DNA of 15,788 nt from an uncultured Candidatus Melainabacteria bacterium (GTDB lineage: Bacteria > Cyanobacteriota > Vampirovibrionia > Gastranaerophilales > Gastranaerophilaceae). The stretch's first letter is position 1, and each line of letters starts with the position of its first letter. The notes below the pieces were generated by a model that worked only from the letters and a program-made list of their open reading frames with translations, had not been told where the DNA came from and did no database searches. The stretch is from assembly GCA_937891325.1 (NCBI GenBank), contig CALAFU010000212.1:1-15788 (forward strand), written 5' to 3'. Shown in pieces: positions 1-6,601 of this stretch. A program made the position numbers and the translations under genes.

Positions 1-80
1 ATATAAAACTCTCCATTCGGAAGGTTTTGCTTTAGTGTCTCTATAATGAAATTGATATGCCTTTTGTCTAGTCCAAACAT
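1..80 (-). CDS. Minimal nucleotidyltransferase (MNT/MntA-like), N-terminus only
   Basis: The first 26 codons of a gene that continues beyond the left edge are visible. The protein begins MFGLDKRHINFI and reaches NGEFYI, which matches the usual start of minimal nucleotidyltransferases: a short helix followed by the first strand, just before the expected GSxxxG...DxD catalytic motif. That motif lies outside the window, so catalysis cannot be verified. Its ATG shares one base with the stop codon of the upstream HEPN gene (TAATG), which suggests translational coupling. Family knowledge: in HEPN/MNT pairs the MNT partner is the antitoxin and transfers AMP to the HEPN toxin. The assignment rests on the short N-terminus plus the neighbour. 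Confidence 0.7.
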   Translation of the reverse strand, partial: MFGLDKRHINFIIETLKQNLPNGEFY

Positions 81-487
81 TATGCAAGTTTCTCTTTTAA
101 TTTATCCAACAAATATTGAGCTTCTTGGGCAAAATCTTCAATAATTTCAACTACTTCAACTGCAATTTTTTCATCGTAAGTGTGAGAAGTTAAATTTCTT
201 TTTTGTCTATAATTATCCCACTTTTCTAAGTTAGAGCGTAACAAGCCCATTTTGTTTGCTTGTCTAATCATTTCGTTGAAAGTCATTCCTTCAAGATTAT
301 CAAACACAAAAGCTCCGTTTGCAAAATAACGTTTTATCATTTTTAATGCCAAAGAGTAAGTATATTCAAAACGTTGAATCATTGAGTCTCTTGTAATCAA
401 GTTTGTTTTGTCTTCGTTATAAACCTTGATTACTTCAAATAAACTTGCTAATGCTTTTTCAAATGCGCTTAAATCAATAGTTGTCAT
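80..487 (-). CDS. HEPN-domain protein, HI0074 family (nucleotidyltransferase substrate-binding / HepT-like toxin)
   Basis: This 135-residue all-helical protein has the length and layout of the HI0074 / nucleotidyltransferase substrate-binding family, a branch of HEPN proteins. Near the C-terminus it carries RNLTSHTY: Arg97, His102 and Tyr104 form the R-x4-H-x-Y motif. In HEPN RNases the Arg and His are catalytic, and in studied HepT/MntA pairs the Tyr is adenylylated by the antitoxin. It follows the GGDEF/HD-GYP gene after only 4 bases, and its AGG ribosome site lies in that gene's last codons, so the two are probably co-transcribed. The stop codon overlaps the ATG of the partner. Family assignment is strong. 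Toxicity is inferred; some members of this family have been described only as substrate-binding partners. Confidence 0.88.
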   Translation of the reverse strand: MTTIDLSAFEKALASLFEVIKVYNEDKTNLITRDSMIQRFEYTYSLALKMIKRYFANGAFVFDNLEGMTFNEMIRQANKMGLLRSNLEKWDNYRQKRNLTSHTYDEKIAVEVVEIIEDFAQEAQYLLDKLKEKLA

Positions 488-491
488 ATTT

Positions 492-2402
492 TTAACCTGC
501 TTTTCTTAGTTCGACTTCGATAAGTTTTACAAATTCGTTTACAAGTGTTGAGTTCCATTTTTTGTTTGCATCTGCCTTAATTACATCAAGTGCTTCATAA
601 GGTGAAAGAGCTTTTCTGTAAATTCTTGGCTCTGTCAATGCAAAATATGCATCAATAATCAAGATAATTTGTGATGACAATGGAATATCGTTCCCTGCCA
701 ATTTGTTTGGATAGCCAGAACCGTCCCAATTTTCGTGGTGTTTTTCAATAATTGGGATAATATCTTTTACGTTTGAAATTGGTTCTAACAAGTCGTGAGC
801 AGCCAAACGAGGGTGGTTTTCAATATAAGCGCGTTCCTCATCCGTCAATGGACCGTCTTTTTGCAAAATTTCTTGAGGCAACATCAAGTTACCTACATCA
901 TACAACAACATTGCGACACGAAGTTTATCGGCATCGTCTTTTTCAAGTTCAAAACGTCTTGCAAGTGTTGTCGCCATAATAACTTTTGATTTTGATGAAC
1001 CAAGTGTATGCAATGGGTTATAAGTTGTTGCAAGTGTGTCTGCAACTGAATATAAAGTGTCTTTTGGATTTGAATTTTGTTCGATTGCCATTTGCAATTT
1101 TTTAGTCAAATCGTGTTTAACTTCGTCTGAAACGTTAATTCTGCCTGTTGCAAGAATATCATTAAACGCATTAAGCGCAACCTCTTGCCATGAAACTTCT
1201 GAAATTGGAGTTGCAAGTGTAACTTGGTTTCTGCCGTTACGTTTTGAATGATACATAGCTTGGTCAGCAAGTTCCATCAATTCCTCTACGTTGTTTGCGT
1301 GTTCTAAGAAGGTTGCAACACCTAAACTTGCGGTAATTGTGCCGACTGTTTCAATCGGAGTTGCTTCAATCGCTTTTCTGATACGTTCTGCGGCAATCAT
1401 TGCGCCTTTAGAATCAATACCTGGAAGAAGAACGTCGAATTCTTCACCACCAATACGGGCTGGAACGTCGATAGAACGCGCGTTTTGCTTTAATACGCTT
1501 GCAATTTGTTTAATCGCCAAATCGCCGTAAACGTGTCCATACTTATCGTTGATTTGTTTCAAGTGGTCTAAGTCAATACCGATAATTGAGAATGGTTGTT
1601 TTTGACGGTTCGCACGAGTAAATTCTTTTTCGATAGAATCTTCAAAATAACGGCGGTTGTACAAGGTTGTCAATGGGTCTGTAACCGCTTGTTCTCTAAC
1701 CATTTGGAACAAGTCTGCAATTGTGATTGCAAGTTCAATTTGTTGAGCAAAAATGTTCAAGAAATCTAACTCAGCTTCAGTCGCCTCAAGTCGTTGAGAT
1801 AGAACGATTAATATACCAAAATGGTTCATTTTTGAAAGTGGTACTAACATAAATGAACGGCAAGCGGTTTCGCTAAGAAGTTCTTCAACCTTGTCTTCTG
1901 GCAAGTCTGGTGCGATAGAATTCAAGCCTGCTCTTAAATCTGTACTTTGTAGAATTTCTTTGTTTCTCAAAACCGCCTTGATAATTGAGGCTTGCTCGAA
2001 ATTCATACGTTGAGTGTTTATCGGAGTTTCAAGGTGTTGGTTAATTTCGTCAAAAAGGTTGCCGTTTGAACTTGCCATAACGGTAAAATATTCGCCGTTT
2101 TCGTCGTTACGACGTTGTAAAATGCAAGAGTGCAAATAGCCCAATTCGCCTTGAAGGTTGTTAACCGTTGTATCTAGGATACTTGAAAGTGGTTTTGAAG
2201 AATTCATCATTTCCCAAATGTGTTGCAACGTCAACATACGACGGTTGGCTTCATTCAACTCGTTTGTACGTTCTTCAATTTCTTGCTCAAGTTGTGCGTT
2301 ACGTTCATAGATTTCTAGAAAATCTTTTTTACCGCTATATAAGTGGTTTTCAATTTCGCTAACTTGGTTTGTGAATTCTTTAAATTTATCAAAAATACCC
2401 AT
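492..2402 (-). CDS. GAF-GGDEF-HD-GYP protein: diguanylate cyclase with degenerate HD-GYP domain
   Basis: This 636-residue cytosolic protein has no membrane segment. An N-terminal coiled coil (about 10-60) leads into a GAF-like sensor region (about 70-230) and a GGDEF domain (about 240-395). The active loop is GGEEF (318-322), preceded by DLDHLKQINDKYGH (277-290). An RxxD inhibitory site (Arg309-Asp312) lies five residues before GGEEF, so a product-inhibited c-di-GMP synthase is predicted. The C-terminal HD-GYP domain (about 455-610) keeps His530, His555-His556 and GSGYP (561-565), but the HD doublet reads Tyr501-Asp502, the usual upstream His is Ser470, and the usual second Asp of the VADVYDAL-type motif is Phe587. 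Loss of phosphodiesterase activity is therefore likely. A GAGGG ribosome site stands six bases before the ATG. It is the first gene of an operon with the HEPN/MNT pair. Confidence 0.93.
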   Translation of the reverse strand: MGIFDKFKEFTNQVSEIENHLYSGKKDFLEIYERNAQLEQEIEERTNELNEANRRMLTLQHIWEMMNSSKPLSSILDTTVNNLQGELGYLHSCILQRRNDENGEYFTVMASSNGNLFDEINQHLETPINTQRMNFEQASIIKAVLRNKEILQSTDLRAGLNSIAPDLPEDKVEELLSETACRSFMLVPLSKMNHFGILIVLSQRLEATEAELDFLNIFAQQIELAITIADLFQMVREQAVTDPLTTLYNRRYFEDSIEKEFTRANRQKQPFSIIGIDLDHLKQINDKYGHVYGDLAIKQIASVLKQNARSIDVPARIGGEEFDVLLPGIDSKGAMIAAERIRKAIEATPIETVGTITASLGVATFLEHANNVEELMELADQAMYHSKRNGRNQVTLATPISEVSWQEVALNAFNDILATGRINVSDEVKHDLTKKLQMAIEQNSNPKDTLYSVADTLATTYNPLHTLGSSKSKVIMATTLARRFELEKDDADKLRVAMLLYDVGNLMLPQEILQKDGPLTDEERAYIENHPRLAAHDLLEPISNVKDIIPIIEKHHENWDGSGYPNKLAGNDIPLSSQIILIIDAYFALTEPRIYRKALSPYEALDVIKADANKKWNSTLVNEFVKLIEVELRKAG

Positions 2403-2427
2403 AGATTGCCCTCGATATTGTTTCTAA

Positions 2428-2456
2428 ATTATACAACATTTATTCAAATCCGTAAA
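2428..2456 (-). promoter_or_regulatory. Sigma70-like promoter of the GGDEF/HD-GYP operon
   Basis: On the minus strand a perfect TATAAT (2433 to 2428) follows TTTACG (2456 to 2451) with a 17-base spacer. The predicted start near 2421 leaves a leader of about 18 bases that carries the GAGGG ribosome site. This is read directly from the sequence; the -35 match is only 4 of 6. Confidence 0.6.
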
Positions 2457-2570
2457 ATATTTGGTTAAGTTTGTTTAAATTTTTATGACTTTTTAAAATT
2501 CATCATTAAATAAATCATACAGAAATATGAAATTTCAATAAGAGTGTTCATTAAAACGATGTCTATATTG

Positions 2571-2591
2571 TAAAATGTAATTGGAGCGAGG
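2571..2591 (+). promoter_or_regulatory. Candidate -10 box and ribosome site that decide a TTG start
   Basis: TAAAAT (2571-2576) predicts transcription from about 2583. GAGG (2588-2591) lies nine bases before TTG at 2601, which supports TTG as the initiation codon of the TPR gene. No convincing -35 box was found, so the promoter part is tentative and the ribosome site is the firmer element. Confidence 0.45.
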
Positions 2592-2600
2592 ATATATAAA

Positions 2601-4184
2601 TTGTTTGAATCATTAAGAGTTGGACCACAACTTACACCTAAAAATAATCAAATAATTAAGCGCAACGAGGACGAGGAAGCTAAAAAGAAGGCTAACGAGA
2701 CTGAAGGCGAAGCGAAACAAGGTTCTAACCTTGCTCAAAGTCGTGGCTTGAAATACGTTGAGGATTTACAAAACGGTAAACACCCTCAAAATCCTAACGT
2801 TGGTGGAAATAATTACGCTTATAACAATCAAGTTCAAAATGCGCAAATGGCTCGCCCTATGGCAAGACCAATGCAACGCCCTATGAATAATCAAATGGGC
2901 ATTGGTATGAATCGTCCAATGGGCGCAGGTCAAATGGCTGGTGCAAGACCTATGGGTGGAGTTCAACAACCTGTTCAAGCACAAGGTGCTCAACAAACTC
3001 AAGGTGTTTCAGGCTCATCTAACAAAATGATTAGCCCTAAAATCAACATTGCTCAAGTTATTGGCGATTTTAAAAACACCGCTAAAGCTATCGGAACTCC
3101 AGAAGATATTTACGAAGAAGTTGATACTTACTTAGGTTTAGTCGAAAAAACTACTAAAAAAGACACTCCAAATGTTAAAGCTGTTCAATCAAATTTGCGT
3201 AATGCAGCCGGACTTTTGGACAAATATATTTCAGACACATTAAACAAAGATTCAAAAGTTGTTGAAAATTGGGTTGAAGCAATCTTCTTGCAACAAGTTG
3301 ATTACAAATACAACACAGAAGATGTTAACGAAGCATTTTTAGTTAAAATGCCAGAAGATAACAAAAAAGCTGAAGGCGCAGAACAAGCTCAACCTCAACA
3401 AGCACAAAATACTGAACCTCAAAAACCTAAAATGGATAGTGAATTAAAACAACTATTCAAGGACGGTAAATCAGCATCAAAAGCGAAAGACAGCGTTACA
3501 GCTCTATCAACTTTCCAAAGAGCAATTAACCGCTCAATTGAACTTGGTGACACAGAATCTCAAGCAAAAATTACCTTTGAAGTGGCTCAAGTTTACGATC
3601 ACGACGACGATTTACCAAGAGCTTTAGAAAATTACAACAAAGCGATTGAAACAACAACAGACAACAACGTAAAGGTTAAAGCACACTATTCAATGGCTCA
3701 AATTTACGACGATGTGAAACAATTCAAACCTGCAATTGAGCACTACATGGCTGCAATTTCTTTTGCGGGAGAAACAGACAACTTCAAAGCTCAAACACAA
3801 TCTTTGACAAAAATCGGAAATATGTATTCTGACAAATACGACAAAGAAGCGTTTAATGTTTACGAAGATGCAAAAGTAGTTGCTGACGAAAGCAAAGATG
3901 CGTCTGTAAAAGGTTATGTTTCAAGCTCAATTGCAAACGCTTACAACAAATTTAACAGACCTGAAAAAGCAATGCGCTATTATTCAGATGCAGTAAAAAA
4001 TTACAAGCAAGCCGGTTCTGATGAAAAAGTTGCTATAAATTACAAAAAAGCGGGCGAATTAATGCAAGATTATCAAAGAATGGACAAGGGTAAAAACTTA
4101 ATTCAAAAAGCTATTTTATACGCTAAAAAAGCAAATAACGAAAATCTTGTAAAAGAATTAGAAAAAGATTTGCAAGTGGCTTAA
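2601..4184 (+). CDS. TPR protein with Met/Gln/Pro-rich low-complexity N-terminal region
   Basis: This 527-residue protein starts at a TTG with a good GAGG site and has no signal peptide or membrane segment. After a charged segment (about 20-60) comes a low-complexity region (about 65-140) rich in Met, Gln, Asn, Pro and Gly, with five RPM units. A helical domain of unknown function follows (about 145-245), then a second Gln/Pro linker (about 255-278). The C-terminal half (about 280-525) consists of six or so TPR-like helix pairs with the alternating Ala/Tyr pattern, for example ALENYNKAIE and PAIEHYMAAI. TPR arrays usually serve as protein-binding scaffolds; the partner is unknown. The gene is transcribed alone, divergently from the GGDEF operon, and ends at a strong terminator. 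I do not recognise a named orthologue. Confidence 0.85.
   Translation: MFESLRVGPQLTPKNNQIIKRNEDEEAKKKANETEGEAKQGSNLAQSRGLKYVEDLQNGKHPQNPNVGGNNYAYNNQVQNAQMARPMARPMQRPMNNQMGIGMNRPMGAGQMAGARPMGGVQQPVQAQGAQQTQGVSGSSNKMISPKINIAQVIGDFKNTAKAIGTPEDIYEEVDTYLGLVEKTTKKDTPNVKAVQSNLRNAAGLLDKYISDTLNKDSKVVENWVEAIFLQQVDYKYNTEDVNEAFLVKMPEDNKKAEGAEQAQPQQAQNTEPQKPKMDSELKQLFKDGKSASKAKDSVTALSTFQRAINRSIELGDTESQAKITFEVAQVYDHDDDLPRALENYNKAIETTTDNNVKVKAHYSMAQIYDDVKQFKPAIEHYMAAISFAGETDNFKAQTQSLTKIGNMYSDKYDKEAFNVYEDAKVVADESKDASVKGYVSSSIANAYNKFNRPEKAMRYYSDAVKNYKQAGSDEKVAINYKKAGELMQDYQRMDKGKNLIQKAILYAKKANNENLVKELEKDLQVA
2847..2960 (+). repeat. In-frame RPM low-complexity repeat region
   Basis: Residues 83-120 of the TPR protein contain five RPM units separated by short Ala/Gln/Asn/Gly spacers. 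The units use different codons (Arg as CGC, AGA or CGT; Pro as CCT or CCA), so the repetition lies in the protein and not in a recently slipped DNA tract. Confidence 0.7.
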
Positions 4185-4224
4185 TTTGACCACAAAAGGT
4201 TTAAATTAATATAAAAGATGCAGA

Positions 4225-4259
4225 AAAACAAACTCTCACATTCTCTGAGAGTTTGTTTT
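4225..4259. terminator. Bidirectional intrinsic terminator between the TPR gene and rpsO
   Basis: A perfect 14-bp inverted repeat (4225-4238 and 4246-4259) encloses a 7-base loop. The stem has a GC-containing core (ACTCTCA / TGAGAGT), and its outer ends are A4 and T4, giving a T-tract in either direction. It lies between the converging 3' ends of the TPR gene and rpsO, so it should end both transcripts. Confidence 0.9.
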
Positions 4260-4286
4260 CGGTTTTATAAATCTTGCGCTTAGAGA

Positions 4287-4556
4287 TTAGCCACGTAATT
4301 TTAGTTTTTTTACTAAAGCTCTGTAGCCGTCTAAGTTGATATCTTTTAAGTATGCTAATAATCTTTTTCTTTTACCTACCATCATTAACAAACCACGTTT
4401 TGTAGAGAAATCTTTTTTGTTCAATTTCATGTGTTCTGTTAAATCAGTGATTTTTTTGCTAAGCATAGCGATTTGAACTTCTGCTGAGCCTGTGTCTTTT
4501 TCATTAGCACCGAATTTTTTAACAATTTCTTTTTTGTTTTCTAAGTTAATTGACAT
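4287..4556 (-). CDS. rpsO: 30S ribosomal protein S15
   Basis: The 89-residue product has the standard S15 length and sequence: KFGANEKDTGSAEVQIA near the N-terminus, then TEHMKLNKKDF, TKRGLLMMVGKRKRLLAYL and a C-terminal KKLKLRG. S15 is a primary binder of the central domain of 16S rRNA and also contacts the 23S rRNA. His42 and Asp49 of the usual rRNA-binding stretch are kept, but the common DxHSxRGL reads DFSTKRGL, with Ser51 and Thr52 in place of His-Ser. An AAGGA-type site lies upstream of the ATG. The gene appears monocistronic: pnp, a frequent neighbour, is not adjacent, and a terminator follows directly. Confidence 0.98.
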   Translation of the reverse strand: MSINLENKKEIVKKFGANEKDTGSAEVQIAMLSKKITDLTEHMKLNKKDFSTKRGLLMMVGKRKRLLAYLKDINLDGYRALVKKLKLRG

Positions 4557-4600
4557 ATTCCGACTTTCCTTTATTTCTAAAAAATCTGTTTCTTAAGTCT

Positions 4601-4628
4601 ATGATAGTATGTCAAGAAAAAAAATCAA
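4601..4628 (-). promoter_or_regulatory. Candidate rpsO promoter
   Basis: On the minus strand TTGATT (4628 to 4623) is followed after 16 bases by TATCAT (4606 to 4601), predicting a start near 4594 and a leader of about 38 bases. A perfect TTGACA (4615 to 4610) also lies here but has no -10 box at a suitable distance. The leader is a possible site for S15 autoregulation, but I could not identify a pseudoknot by eye. Confidence 0.4.
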
Positions 4629-4662
4629 CACCTAATTTTACGCATGTAACAAAATTTGAAGA

Positions 4663-5040
4663 TTAAGCTAAGTCTAAAATGTTAATTCTGCTAGCTTTGT
4701 TTGCGTTATTAGCGTGGAATAGGAATAAATCTAATTGTAAATCTTTTTTATTTCTGCAAGTTGTGAATTCTTTTTTAGCTAATTTGAATTCTTTTTCTTC
4801 GTATTTAGCATCAGTTTTGTCAACGCTGTTGAATTTAGCTTGTTCCATAATGAATACTGATGTTGCTTTGTTGTACGCTTTTAATTGTTCTTTATATTTT
4901 GCTTCGTAAATGCTTGCTGTTTCGTTTAATTCTGCACGTCTAGCTTCTTGTTCTTCTTTCATCTTAGCAATTTTAGCTTCACCAGGGTTTTCCTTCTTTG
5001 CGAATGGATTTGAAGCGTATGATGAAAATTCTAAAGCCAT
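4663..5040 (-). CDS. Small charged helical protein of unknown function
   Basis: The 125-residue product is soluble and highly charged, with no signal peptide or membrane segment. Residues about 15-100 are rich in Lys, Glu and Ala and should form long helices or a coiled coil (KIAKMKEEQEARRAELNE). The N-terminus (MALEFSSYASNPFAKKENPG) looks disordered, and the C-terminus ends in a hydrophobic ILDLA. A clear AGAGGA ribosome site stands about ten bases before the ATG, supporting a real, probably well-expressed gene. It lies upstream of rpsO on the same strand, but rpsO seems to have its own promoter. I do not recognise the family; a structural or secretion-adaptor role would be guesswork. Confidence 0.75.
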   Translation of the reverse strand: MALEFSSYASNPFAKKENPGEAKIAKMKEEQEARRAELNETASIYEAKYKEQLKAYNKATSVFIMEQAKFNSVDKTDAKYEEKEFKLAKKEFTTCRNKKDLQLDLFLFHANNANKASRINILDLA

Positions 5041-5125
5041 TTTAATTAATCCTCTTTACTCTCTGTATATATATAAAGTATTTTTGTTAGAAAAAATTGC
5101 CTATCTAGTATTTATGCGTGTTTTG

Positions 5126-5262
5126 AACTATTTTAACAGAAGAGATTCTGAAACAAGTTCAGAATGACATAAGATTGAATGTTTAACTTTATGTCACCCT
5201 GAATTTATTTCAGGGTCTCTTATTAAAATATCTGTTAAATTTTTATTCATGTTAAAATAGTT
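5126..5262. repeat. Nested palindromic element (REPIN/MITE-like) upstream of purB
   Basis: Two hairpins of identical design lie in inverted orientation: 5145-5165 (8-bp stem ATTCTGAA/TTCAGAAT, loop of 5) and 5196-5216 (8-bp stem ACCCTGAA/TTCAGGGT, loop of 5). They are nested in further inverted repeats: AAGAGA/TCTCTT (5140-5145 and 5216-5221), TTTAACAGA/TCTGTTAAA (5132-5140 and 5231-5239), and a perfect 12-bp pair at 5126-5137 and 5251-5262. The motifs resemble the widespread TTCTGAA...TTCAGAA repetitive extragenic palindromes. No transposase is encoded, so a non-autonomous element is likely. It fills most of the 224-base gap before purB. Confidence 0.75.
5250..5258 (+). promoter_or_regulatory. 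purB: Extended -10 promoter of purB, predicted leaderless
   Basis: TGTTAAAAT is an extended -10 element (TGn plus TAAAAT at 5253-5258). Transcription should start about seven bases after it, at 5265, which is the A of the purB ATG. No -35 box and no Shine-Dalgarno sequence are visible. The box lies inside the right outer arm of the palindromic element. Confidence 0.55.
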
Positions 5263-5264
5263 GT

Positions 5265-6551
5265 ATGATTAATCGTTATTGTTTAGATAAAATGAAACAA
5301 ATTTGGGAGATGCAATCCAAGTTTGAATATTATTTGAAGGTAGAGCTTGCCGTATGCGAGGCTTATGCTCAAATGGGCGAAATTCCACTAGATGCGTTGA
5401 ACCAAATTAAAAGTGATGCAAAATTTGATTTAAAACGTATTGACGAAATTGAAGCAGAGGTCCACCATGACGTAATCGCGTTTTTAACTTGTGTAAACGA
5501 AAGTTTGGGCGAAAATGCGAAATACATGCACAAGGGTTTAACAAGTTCTGATGTAATCGATACCGCTTATGCACTTCAAATTAAAGATGCGTCTCAAATT
5601 ATTTCAGATGATTTAGTAAAAGTTATTGTGACTTTAAAAGCAATGGCTAAAAAATACAAAGACACAGTTTGTATTGGGCGTTCGCATGGAATTCATGCTG
5701 AGGTTACAACCTTTGGCATCAAACTTTTGAATTGGGTAGACTCTTTTGAAAGAGCTTACAAAAACTTTTTGATTGCAGCAGAAGATATCGCAATGGGGCA
5801 AATTTCAGGCCCTGTTGGAACTTACAGCAATGTACCAATGGAGGTTGAAACGCTTACTTGTGAAAATCTAGGCTTAAAATCAGCTAGAATTTCGACTCAA
5901 GTTATTTCAAGAGACGTGTATGCAAGATATATGAACGAATTGGCGATGATTGCAACTGTTGTAGAACAATTTGCAACCGAGATTAGAAACTTGCAACGTA
6001 CAGAAATTTTTGAGGTTCAAGAAGGATTTTCTTCTCATCAAAAAGGTTCTTCAGCAATGCCACACAAGCGAAACCCTGTTTTGTGCGAAAACTTATGTGG
6101 GCTTGCAAGAGTTGTTAGAGGGAACGCTACAACAGAAATGCAAAACGTTGTTTTATGGCATGAAAGAGATATTTCTCACAGTTCAGCAGAACGTATAATT
6201 TTCCCAGACAGCACAATTTTGGTGGATTTCATCTTGAATAGATTTAATTCTGTTTTAGAAAACTTGGTTGTCTATGAAAAAAATATGGAGCGTAACACAA
6301 AACTTTATGGCGGAGTTGTGTTCTCTCAAAAAGTTATGCTAAAACTTACAGAAAAAGGTTTGTCGCGTGAAGATGCGTACGAAATTGTTCAAAAAAATGC
6401 ACTTAAAGCTATTGATGAAAACGGTGATTTTGAACAAAATCTTTTGATAGATGAAAGAGTTACATCAAAATTAACACCTGCTGAAATAGCGGAATGTTTT
6501 GACGTTTCGGCATATTTAAAAAATGTAGATGCGATATTTGCAAAATTTTAA
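5265..6551 (+). CDS. purB: Adenylosuccinate lyase
   Basis: The 428-residue enzyme belongs to the fumarase/aspartase superfamily. It releases fumarate from SAICAR in purine synthesis and from adenylosuccinate on the way to AMP. The superfamily signature GSSAMPHKRNP spans 261-271 and includes the mobile-loop catalytic serine. GLTSSDVIDT (91-100), the catalytic histidine in GRSHGIHAE (His141) and WHERDISHSSAER (298-310) are all present. The start MINRY aligns with the MIERY-type start of known PurB proteins, so ATG 5265 is correct despite the missing ribosome site. No other purine genes are adjacent. The next gene begins 50 bases downstream. Confidence 0.98.
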   Translation: MINRYCLDKMKQIWEMQSKFEYYLKVELAVCEAYAQMGEIPLDALNQIKSDAKFDLKRIDEIEAEVHHDVIAFLTCVNESLGENAKYMHKGLTSSDVIDTAYALQIKDASQIISDDLVKVIVTLKAMAKKYKDTVCIGRSHGIHAEVTTFGIKLLNWVDSFERAYKNFLIAAEDIAMGQISGPVGTYSNVPMEVETLTCENLGLKSARISTQVISRDVYARYMNELAMIATVVEQFATEIRNLQRTEIFEVQEGFSSHQKGSSAMPHKRNPVLCENLCGLARVVRGNATTEMQNVVLWHERDISHSSAERIIFPDSTILVDFILNRFNSVLENLVVYEKNMERNTKLYGGVVFSQKVMLKLTEKGLSREDAYEIVQKNALKAIDENGDFEQNLLIDERVTSKLTPAEIAECFDVSAYLKNVDAIFAKF

Positions 6552-6565
6552 ATATGTACTAAAAT
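6538..6565 (+). promoter_or_regulatory. Candidate promoter for the pgpH-ybeY-dgkA unit
   Basis: TTGCAA (6538-6543, 4 of 6 matches) is followed after 16 bases by TAAAAT (6560-6565). The predicted start near 6572 gives a leader of about 30 bases with a weak AGG ten bases before the ATG. The -35 box lies inside the last purB codons; read-through from purB is an equally good explanation for expression. Confidence 0.35.
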
Positions 6566-6601
6566 ATATAAATACACAAGTTAAATATAGGTATCAACTA
6601 A

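Noticed and set aside
1036..1530. Open frames on the plus strand opposite the GGDEF gene
   Set aside because: They are antisense to a strongly supported coding region, lack ribosome sites, and have no recognisable protein features.
4610..4615. Perfect TTGACA on the minus strand as the rpsO -35 box
   Set aside because: No acceptable -10 box is found 15-19 bases downstream; the TTGATT-16-TATCAT pair fits better.
4629..4657. AT-rich imperfect hairpin downstream of the small orphan gene, considered as a terminator
   Set aside because: The stem needs a three-base bulge, is almost all A-T, and the T-tract is about ten bases away.
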